Positions 6,468-12,125 of a DNA stretch of 12,125 bases are shown here, piece by piece. Position numbers and translations under genes: made by a program. The stretch's first letter is position 1. Each line of letters starts with the position of its first letter. Source of the stretch: Bacteroidales bacterium UBA3816 (GTDB lineage: Bacteria; Bacteroidota; Bacteroidia; Bacteroidales; P3); the NCBI GenBank assembly GCA_002368955.1, contig DFDY01000054.1, positions 4,724 through 16,848 on the forward strand, given 5' to 3'. Below the pieces are notes generated by a model, which had not been told where the DNA came from, made no database searches, and was given only the letters and a program-made list of their open reading frames with translations.

Positions 6468-8401
6468 TGATAGCAGTAAATAACCTCTCGGTGCAGTTTA
6501 CCGGCACCAACCTTTTTGATGGTGTAACATTCAATATAGCCGACCACGACAGAGTGGGTCTGGTGGGAAAGAACGGAGCGGGCAAGTCCACCTTGCTGAA
6601 AATTCTCTGTGGCTGGCAGCAGCCCGAAACTGGCACCTTGGTTATGTCCTCGGGACAAGAGGTGGGCTATCTGCCACAGGAGATGGTGCCCGACACCACC
6701 CGCACCGTCATGGACGAGGCCCTCACAGCCTTTAGCCGCATCGACGAGTTGGTGGCTTTGCAGCAGCGACTCACTGATGAGATTGCCGAGCGCACCGACT
6801 ATGAGTCCGATGACTACACCCGCTTGCTTAACCGCCACAACGAGGTGACCGAACAGATGGTGCTGCTCGGGGCCGACAGCCGTCAGGAACACACCGAGAA
6901 GGTGTTGCTGGGGTTGGGCTTTAAGCACAGCGACTTCGGGCGTCCCGTGGCCGAGTTCAGCGGAGGCTGGCAGATGCGGGTGGAGCTGGCCAAGCTGCTG
7001 TTGAGCCAGCCCGATTTCCTTTTGCTTGACGAGCCCACGAACCACCTCGACATCGAGTCTATCCAATGGCTGGAGAATTTTCTTCAGGGCTACCCCGGTG
7101 CAGTGGTGTTGGTCTCACACGACCGCACTTTTCTAGACAACATCACCAAGCGTACTATCGAGATAACCGCTGGCCGCATTTACGACTACAAGTGCTCCTA
7201 TTCGGAGTATGTCATTCAAATGCAGGAGCGGCGTGCGTCGCAGATGGCGCAACTCACCGCCCAACAGCGGCAGGTGGCTCAGATTGAGGCTTTCATCGAA
7301 CGCTTCCGTTATAAGGCAACCAAGAGCAAACAGGTGCAGTCCCGCATCAAGATGCTGGACAAAATGGAGATGGTGCAGATTGACGAGGTGAGCACCGAGA
7401 ATATCCACTTCCAGTTCCAGCCGGCCCCGCACAGTGGCAAGATTGTGGTGGAGGCGGAGCATCTGGGTAAGGCCTATGGCGACTTGCAGGTTTTTGACAA
7501 CGTTGACTTCTTGCTCACTTCGGGCAAGAAGGTGGCTTTCGTAGGCAAAAACGGTGAGGGCAAGAGCACCATGGCTAAGATTATCGTGGGCGACATCAAG
7601 GACTATACCGGCTCTTTCAAGCTGGGCGCACAGGTGCAGGTGGGCTACTATGCCCAGAATCAGGCTGCTATGCTGGACGGCGAGAAAACGGTTTTCCAAA
7701 CAATCGACGACATTGCTACAGGCGACATCCGACCCAAAATTCGAAATATCCTGGGCCAGTTCCTTTTCGACAGCGAAGACTGTGACAAGAAGGTGAAAGT
7801 GCTTTCGGGCGGCGAGAAGGCCCGTCTGGCTCTTGCCAAACTGCTGCTTACACCTTCCAACCTGCTGGTGCTCGACGAGCCGACCAACCATTTGGACATG
7901 GATTCCAAGGACATTCTCAAGAATGCCCTTCTTCAATACACGGGAACTCTGATTTTGGTGTCTCATGACCGCGATTTCTTAGACGGGCTGACGGAGATGC
8001 TCTACGAGTTTCGAGATGGGGCGGTGCATGAGTTCAAAGGCGATATTTATGAGTTTCTCGACTGGCGCGAGGCCGAGAACGCCAAGCAGCAGGCACGCCA
8101 ATCCCATGCTTCTGACAATGCCAAATCAGCCCAAAGCCAAGGTCGGCAGGCCTACGAACAGAGTAAGGACCGCGAACGGGAGCTGCGCAAACTGCGCAAT
8201 GCGGTGGAGAAGATAGAGAAGGAAATTGAACGGCTGGAAGGACTGATTGCCGAGAAGGAGGCAGTGCTTGCTTCTGGAAACGCTCAAGATGGCGATTTCT
8301 ACACCCAGTATCAGTCGCTCAAAGACCAGCTAGACCAGCAAATGGAGGCTTGGGAGGATGCCACTATTGCGGTGGATGAATTTCAAGAAGGGCGAGGGTG
8401 A
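6467..8401 (+). CDS. ABC-F ATPase, YheS-like ribosome-associated factor
   Basis: This 644-residue cytoplasmic protein has two ABC ATPase domains and no membrane segments. Domain 1: Walker A GKNGAGKST (34-42), signature FSGGWQMR (164-171), Walker B LLLDEPTNHLD with catalytic E189, and the VSHDR switch. The linker, the P-site-tRNA-interaction region of ABC-F proteins (about 250-305), carries FIERFRYKATKSKQVQSRIKML, very like E. coli YheS. Domain 2: Walker A GKNGEGKST (360-368), signature LSGGE (446-450), Walker B with E471, and VSHDR. A lysine/glutamate-rich coiled coil ends the protein (about 570-630). ABC-F proteins bind the ribosomal E site and relieve stalled translation; some confer resistance to ribosome-targeting antibiotics. 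The YheS-like linker points to a housekeeping role. The ATG at 6467 immediately precedes the conserved opening IAVNNLSVQF. Repeats overlie the initiation region, and it converges with the next gene. Confidence 0.93.
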   Translation: MIAVNNLSVQFTGTNLFDGVTFNIADHDRVGLVGKNGAGKSTLLKILCGWQQPETGTLVMSSGQEVGYLPQEMVPDTTRTVMDEALTAFSRIDELVALQQRLTDEIAERTDYESDDYTRLLNRHNEVTEQMVLLGADSRQEHTEKVLLGLGFKHSDFGRPVAEFSGGWQMRVELAKLLLSQPDFLLLDEPTNHLDIESIQWLENFLQGYPGAVVLVSHDRTFLDNITKRTIEITAGRIYDYKCSYSEYVIQMQERRASQMAQLTAQQRQVAQIEAFIERFRYKATKSKQVQSRIKMLDKMEMVQIDEVSTENIHFQFQPAPHSGKIVVEAEHLGKAYGDLQVFDNVDFLLTSGKKVAFVGKNGEGKSTMAKIIVGDIKDYTGSFKLGAQVQVGYYAQNQAAMLDGEKTVFQTIDDIATGDIRPKIRNILGQFLFDSEDCDKKVKVLSGGEKARLALAKLLLTPSNLLVLDEPTNHLDMDSKDILKNALLQYTGTLILVSHDRDFLDGLTEMLYEFRDGAVHEFKGDIYEFLDWREAENAKQQARQSHASDNAKSAQSQGRQAYEQSKDRERELRKLRNAVEKIEKEIERLEGLIAEKEAVLASGNAQDGDFYTQYQSLKDQLDQQMEAWEDATIAVDEFQEGRG

Positions 8402-8408
8402 GGCCCTT
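8388..8408. terminator. Weak hairpin between convergent genes
   Basis: AAGGGC (8388-8393) pairs with GCCCTT (8403-8408) around a 9-nt loop that includes the ABC-F stop codon. With only 21 nt between the convergent stop codons, this may serve as a shared terminator. Neither side has a convincing T-run, so confidence is low. Confidence 0.3.
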
Positions 8409-8422
8409 GGAAGGATTTGGCA

Positions 8423-8995
8423 TTAAGGATATTCGAACCCAAAACTATATCGCACCAGTACCCCGTTGAGAAACCAGAATTGAAGAATGTAGCCCACCTG
8501 GTTATACTTGCGTAGTATCCATGACTTTGAGTCTTCGTCGGTGTAGTTATACACCTTGAAGTCACCCTCTTGAAAAATGCTGTGGGGCTGACCTTGGATG
8601 TCGATTACCTCATTTTCTTTCAGCCCAATCATAATGCCGTGGGGTGTCATGAACACCTTGTCGGGGAGGGTGGCATAATGGGTCTCGTCGGCATCAGGGA
8701 GTCCTTTGCGCACTTCGAAACCGGCCATTTCGTATTCGGCATCGCCCGGATGGTGAATCAGACGGATGTGGCTGGTGTGGTCGCGATTGGTGAAGATGAT
8801 GTCTTCCCAGTCCTCGGGGTTGTCCTTGACACGGTTGCGCTGTTTGTCAATCTGAAAAGTGTACTTGGCCATAGAGGCGGCGTCATACAGCTTGAATGAG
8901 TTGACCTGCATTTCATAGTGCTTCAGGGGTTGCCCCATGGCAGGACATGAAAAAAGGACAGGAAAGAAAAGTAAGGAGAATAATATGTGTTTCAT
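8423..8995 (-). CDS. Small secreted protein of unknown function
   Basis: I do not recognise a family for this 190-residue protein. It begins with a clear export signal (MKH, hydrophobic core to about residue 15). Cleavage could be by signal peptidase I after AMG (residue 21), or by lipoprotein signal peptidase at C17; LFSC is only a partial lipobox because F is unusual at that position. The mature part is mixed alpha/beta with many aromatics, including a DNPEDWEDIIFTNRDHT stretch, an HHPGDAEYEMAGFEV stretch, and an aromatic C-terminus (YILQFWFLNGVLVRYSFGFEYP, about 168-190) that looks like paired beta-strands. It contains no other cysteine, so it is not a redox protein. It lies 20 nt after the flavoprotein stop and is probably the last gene of the usp operon. 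Location in the periplasm or envelope is inferred from the signal only. Confidence 0.7.
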   Translation of the reverse strand: MKHILFSLLFFPVLFSCPAMGQPLKHYEMQVNSFKLYDAASMAKYTFQIDKQRNRVKDNPEDWEDIIFTNRDHTSHIRLIHHPGDAEYEMAGFEVRKGLPDADETHYATLPDKVFMTPHGIMIGLKENEVIDIQGQPHSIFQEGDFKVYNYTDEDSKSWILRKYNQVGYILQFWFLNGVLVRYSFGFEYP

Positions 8996-9015
8996 GGGTG
9001 TTTGATTTATAGACG

Positions 9016-10263
9016 TTAGGCAGAGGGCTGCTGCTGGGTGGCAGCTCGTCCGGCGGCAAATCCGGTGGAGAAGGCTATTTGGAGATTGTACCCACCGGTG
9101 TCGGCATCCAGGTTGAGCACTTCGCCCGCGAAATAGAGGCCGGGAGTGAGTTTCGACTCCATGGTCTTAGGGTTGATTTCTTTGGTGTCCACACCCCCTT
9201 GGGTGACGATGGCTGTATTGTAGTCGCCGGTTCCGTTGAGGGTGAACTCAACGTTTTTGAGGAAGTTGAGCAGCCGTTTGCGTTCGGCGGCATTGATTTG
9301 GTTCAGCCGTTTGTAATACTCTATATGGCAGCGGGTAAGGGCCAGTGTGACCAACTCGGCGGGCAACCATAGGCGCAAAGCGTCGTTGAAAAGGCGGGTG
9401 CCATTGCTGTCGAGGTCGGCAATTAGGCGGTGGTCCAAGGTGTCGGTTGAGAGGGCTGGTTTAAGGTCGATATGGGCGATGAGTTTCAGCCCCTCATGGA
9501 GCATCCGGCTCACCTGTCGGCTGGCGGAGAGCACGATGGGGCCGTCGATGCCGTGGTGGGTGAAAGTCATCTCGCCGAAGTTGTCGTAGAGTTTTTTTCC
9601 GTCTGGCTGGGTGATGCTGAGGCCCACGTTCTTCAGCACAAAGCCTTCTAGCTCTTGCGGAATGGGCTCCTCGCAGGTGAGCGACACCAGCGAGGGAACC
9701 TGTGGAATGACGGAGTGTCCGGCCTCTTCGGCCAGACGGTAGCCGATGCCGGTAGAGCCGGTGGTGGGGTAGGAGAGGCCCCCGGTGGCAATGATAAGGG
9801 CGTCGCCCCGCACTGTCGTGCCATCCTGTAGGCGCACACCGTGGCGGTCTTCGGTGAGGCTCTTCACAGCGCAGTTCTTTCGGATTTCAACATTGGGGCG
9901 TTCTTCCAGGTCGTTGATGAGGGCAAGAAAGATGTCGAGCGACTTGCCGCTTTTGGGGAAGACGCGGTTGCCGCGCTCCTCTACCAGCGGCACCCCTCGC
10001 TGTTCAAAGAAGTCCATCAGTTGGGTGTTGAACATCTGGGCAAAACAGTTGCGCATCCAACGGCCGTCAGGACCGATATGGGTGATGAACTCTTTGAGGG
10101 GGGCGGTATTGGTGAGATTGCAACGGCCTTTGCCGGTGATGCGCAGTTTGCGTCCGGCCTGGTCCATCTTCTCAATCAGCACCACCTCGGCCCCCTGTTC
10201 GGCCGCGGCCACTGCAGCCATCATACCGGCCGCGCCAGCCCCCACTATGACCACTCTGCTCAT
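9016..10263 (-). CDS. HI0933/BaiN-family FAD-dependent oxidoreductase
   Basis: This 415-residue cytoplasmic flavoprotein has an N-terminal Rossmann FAD site, VVIVGAGAAGMMAA (G8-x-G10-x-x-G13), with E31 at the end of strand 2 to hold the FAD ribose. The family hallmark GRKLRITGKGRCNLTN follows at 37-52. ALIIATGGLSYPTTGSTG (about 155-172) and the C-terminal GLYFAGEVLNLDADTGGYNLQIAFSTGFAAG complete the FAD fold. Length and motifs match the HI0933 family (TIGR00275-like), which includes clostridial BaiN; most members have no proven substrate, so bile-acid activity should not be assumed. Its ATG overlaps the stop of the upstream universal stress protein in the sequence ATGA, indicating translational coupling. 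The unknown secreted gene follows 20 nt later. The family call is secure; the reaction is unknown. Confidence 0.92.
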   Translation of the reverse strand: MSRVVIVGAGAAGMMAAVAAAEQGAEVVLIEKMDQAGRKLRITGKGRCNLTNTAPLKEFITHIGPDGRWMRNCFAQMFNTQLMDFFEQRGVPLVEERGNRVFPKSGKSLDIFLALINDLEERPNVEIRKNCAVKSLTEDRHGVRLQDGTTVRGDALIIATGGLSYPTTGSTGIGYRLAEEAGHSVIPQVPSLVSLTCEEPIPQELEGFVLKNVGLSITQPDGKKLYDNFGEMTFTHHGIDGPIVLSASRQVSRMLHEGLKLIAHIDLKPALSTDTLDHRLIADLDSNGTRLFNDALRLWLPAELVTLALTRCHIEYYKRLNQINAAERKRLLNFLKNVEFTLNGTGDYNTAIVTQGGVDTKEINPKTMESKLTPGLYFAGEVLNLDADTGGYNLQIAFSTGFAAGRAATQQQPSA

Positions 10264-11099
10264 GACTTGGAAAGGAAGAAGAGTTTGTCGTTGGGGTGCA
10301 CGCTGAGCACGGGCAGCTGGGCGTTGTGGACAATCTGCTGGGCATTAGTGCCTAGGAAAAGCTGAGCCAGTTTGCGGTCCTGTTCGGTGTTGATGACCAC
10401 GAGGTCGGCATCAATGCTCTCGGCATAGGTAAGGAGGGCATCGCTGTAGTTGGAATATTTCTGCAAGGCAGAGGTGCATTTTACTCCCTCTTTGCCCATC
10501 AGTTCTGCCGCTTGCAAGAGATAGATTTGCAACTCGCTGAGCTGTGCCTCTGCGTCGTAGAGCCCCAGCAGGTGTACTTCCGACCCAAACAATCTGGCCA
10601 TCTCTGCGGCCGTAGGCACTTTCTGGCGGGAGTTGAGGTTGACACGCAGCGGCACTACGATGCGCTCCAAATCTTTGTGGAAATTGAAACCCTGACGGAT
10701 AGTCATGACGGGAACGGTGGCCTCCTGCACAATGCGGACGGCGGTGCTGCCCATCCAGTATTTCTCAAAACCCGACGCACCGTTGGTGCCAATGACAATG
10801 AGCGGGGCGTTGGCATGGATGGCATGGCGGGCTAAGACGGGGGCCACCTTGCCTTCGCATATCTCCCAGCGCATCTTGCCATATTTTAGTTTGGGTTGAT
10901 ATTTTTCGCATAGGCCTACCAACTTTTCCTCTGCCAGATGGGCCAGCATGTCCACCTGCTCGTCATCCATCAGCCTCTTTTGGCGTTTGACCCATATGAC
11001 CTCAATGCTACATTCCATACGATTGGCAATATCTACGGCCAATTCTAGTGCAATATACGACCCTTCGGAGAAGTCGGTACCAACAATAATAGATCTCAT
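10260..11099 (-). CDS. Universal stress protein with two UspA domains
   Basis: This 279-residue cytoplasmic protein has two UspA folds in tandem. Domain 1 (1 to about 138) starts RSIIVGTDFSEGS, with the ATP-contacting D9, and carries the full nucleotide-binding motif G104-xx-G107-x9-G117-S118 in GTNGASGFEKYWMGS. Domain 2 (about 145-270) starts ERIVVPLRVN and keeps only the last glycine of the motif: N237, Q240, then G250-T251. It has therefore probably lost ATP binding and serves as a dimer-like scaffold. Usp proteins support survival under starvation and oxidative or energy stress. It heads a minus-strand operon, overlapping the flavoprotein start by 4 nt, and is divergent from ruvB. The ATG at 11099 fits the family start exactly. 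I saw no clear -7 element for it in the divergent gap. Confidence 0.92.
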   Translation of the reverse strand: MRSIIVGTDFSEGSYIALELAVDIANRMECSIEVIWVKRQKRLMDDEQVDMLAHLAEEKLVGLCEKYQPKLKYGKMRWEICEGKVAPVLARHAIHANAPLIVIGTNGASGFEKYWMGSTAVRIVQEATVPVMTIRQGFNFHKDLERIVVPLRVNLNSRQKVPTAAEMARLFGSEVHLLGLYDAEAQLSELQIYLLQAAELMGKEGVKCTSALQKYSNYSDALLTYAESIDADLVVINTEQDRKLAQLFLGTNAQQIVHNAQLPVLSVHPNDKLFFLSKS

Positions 11100-11218
11100 A
11101 GTTAAATATATTTTATTTCTTTAATAACGCGATGCCAGCAATTTTATTATTGCCATAAAAATAAAAAAGCACTATATTCTATTTTTTTTGTATCTTTGCA
11201 CCCTCAAAGTTTACCTGA
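11100..11218. promoter_or_regulatory. Divergent promoter region between usp and ruvB
   Basis: This 119-nt A/T-rich gap separates two divergent genes and must carry promoters for both. A small inverted repeat (GCAAT 11138-11142 with ATTGC 11149-11153) lies in its centre. On the ruvB side there is a -7 element at 11191-11198. On the usp side no TAnnTTTG match is visible. Confidence 0.5.
11191..11198 (+). promoter_or_regulatory. Bacteroidota -7 element for ruvB
   Basis: TATCTTTG matches TAnnTTTG exactly and is followed by CA, as in many Bacteroidota promoters. The expected -33 TTTG at 19-21 nt upstream is not evident. The ATG lies 20 nt after the element, so the leader would be only about 10-15 nt. 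Confidence 0.55.
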
Positions 11219-12125
11219 ATGAACAACAACTTAGATGCTACCGGTCACAGCCAGTCGGCGCAAGAACGTGAGGTGGAGCGTGCGCTCCGCCCCAAGGGGT
11301 TCGACAGCTTTGCTGGACAGCAGCAGGTGCTGGACAACTTGCGGATATTTGTGGGTGCCGCCAAACAGCGACACGAGCCACTCGACCATGTCCTCCTGTT
11401 TGGCCCTCCAGGATTGGGCAAGACCACACTCTCCTATATCATTGCCAACGAACTGGGCGTCAATATCAAAATGACTTCTGGCCCTGTGTTGGACAAGCCC
11501 GGCGACCTGGCCGGAATGCTCACCTCGCTTGAGGTCAACGACGTGCTTTTCATTGACGAAATCCACCGTCTCTCACCCGTGGTGGAAGAGTATCTTTACT
11601 CCGCCATGGAGGACTATAAGATTGACATACTGATTGAGTCGGGGCCTGCTGCCCGCAGCGTCCAACTCAACCTCAAACCTTTCACACTCATCGGTGCCAC
11701 CACCCGTTCGGGCATGCTCACCGCCCCCTTGCGAGCCCGTTTTGGCATTAACTGCCGCCTGCAATATTACGATGCCGAAACCCTCTCCAAAATTGTCAAC
11801 CGTTCCGCCGGACTGCTACAGGTGAAGATTACCTCCGAGTCGGCCTTTGAGATTGCCCGTCGCAGTCGCGGCACCCCCCGTATTGCCAACCTCCTTCTGC
11901 GCCGTGTGCGCGACTTTGCCCAAGTGAAAGGCGACGGCACCATCACATTGGACATTGCACGCTATGCCCTCAAGGCTCTCAATGTGGACAGCAATGGTCT
12001 GGACGAGATGGACTTGCGCATATTGAGCACCATCATCGACAAGTTCAAAGGAGGCCCAGTTGGAATCAACAACATAGCCACCGCCGTGGGCGAAGATTCG
12101 GGCACCGTGGAGGAGGTCTACGAGC
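11219..12125 (+). CDS. ruvB: Holliday junction branch migration helicase RuvB, 3' truncated
   Basis: 302 complete codons are present before the window ends; RuvB is usually about 340 residues, so roughly the last 40 are missing. RuvB forms hexameric AAA+ rings that, with RuvA, drive branch migration of Holliday junctions for RuvC cleavage. Visible signatures: LRPKGFDSFAGQQQVLDNL (23-41), Walker A GPPGLGKTT (62-70), the RuvB-specific TSGPVLDKPGDLAGML (86-101), Walker B FIDEIH (111-116), sensor-1 region IGATTRSGMLTAPLRARFG (158-176) with arginine-finger candidate R174, and sensor-2 segment RGTPRIANLLLRRVRDFA. The start of the winged-helix domain is seen at GPVGINNIATAVGED. ATG at 11219 is preceded in frame by TGA, so it fixes the start. 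No ruvA or ruvC is visible nearby. It is expected to be constitutive, perhaps damage-inducible; no LexA-type box was seen. Confidence 0.96.
   Translation, partial: MNNNLDATGHSQSAQEREVERALRPKGFDSFAGQQQVLDNLRIFVGAAKQRHEPLDHVLLFGPPGLGKTTLSYIIANELGVNIKMTSGPVLDKPGDLAGMLTSLEVNDVLFIDEIHRLSPVVEEYLYSAMEDYKIDILIESGPAARSVQLNLKPFTLIGATTRSGMLTAPLRARFGINCRLQYYDAETLSKIVNRSAGLLQVKITSESAFEIARRSRGTPRIANLLLRRVRDFAQVKGDGTITLDIARYALKALNVDSNGLDEMDLRILSTIIDKFKGGPVGINNIATAVGEDSGTVEEVYE

Noticed and set aside
7133..7966. 277-codon open frame on the minus strand within the ABC-F gene
   Set aside because: It lies wholly inside an ABC-F gene with intact motifs in both ATPase domains, and its product shows no recognisable domain.
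8570..8899. Plus-strand 109-codon frame opposite the unknown secreted gene
   Set aside because: The minus-strand frame has a signal peptide, fits the operon and gives a well-mixed protein; the opposite frame has none of these.

Overview
The window is a stretch of chromosome from a member of the Bacteroidota, most likely the Bacteroidales. The evidence is the gene content (an M56 sensor-type peptidase, a TlpA-like thioredoxin protein, a TonB-dependent outer membrane protein with an OMP_b-brl_3-type barrel, and two TonB proteins with the Bacteroidota-style N-terminus), start codons without Shine-Dalgarno sequences but with A/T-rich leaders, and three copies of the Bacteroidota -7 promoter octamer TATCTTTG. 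The DNA is fairly GC-rich, locally up to about two thirds G+C in coding sequence. I cannot name a genus from sequence alone.

Layout. (1) Bases 1-4552, + strand: a likely operon of a 5'-truncated M56 (BlaR1/MecR1-like) membrane peptidase, a secreted LolA-like/TlpA-like thioredoxin protein, and a TonB-dependent receptor, with gaps of 32 and 44 nt and a hairpin terminator after it. (2) Bases 4643-6370, + strand: two colinear TonB energy-transducer paralogues of exactly 229 residues each. Each has its own -7 element, and a terminator-like hairpin lies between them. (3) Bases 6371-8401, + strand: a YheS-like ABC-F translation factor. A 21-bp perfect inverted repeat and an abutting 15-bp direct repeat lie directly before its start codon. 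(4) Bases 8423-11099, - strand: a tandem-domain universal stress protein, an HI0933/BaiN-type flavoprotein (ATGA overlap) and a small secreted protein of unknown function, probably one operon. (5) Bases 11219-12125, + strand: ruvB, divergent from the previous operon and cut off by the window end.

How the genes fit together. Region 1 looks like an envelope module in which a membrane protease-sensor is co-expressed with an extracytoplasmic thiol protein and an outer membrane channel. The TonB pair in region 2 could energise such receptors. The remaining genes are housekeeping: ribosome function, stress and redox, and Holliday-junction branch migration.

Most of the window is ordinary core genome. 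I do not see a clear undescribed multi-gene system. The features most worth a second look are the mutually exclusive hairpins that could form over the ABC-F start, the unassigned extracytoplasmic domain on the M56 peptidase together with its operon partners, and the GC break at the domain boundary of the TlpA-like gene.
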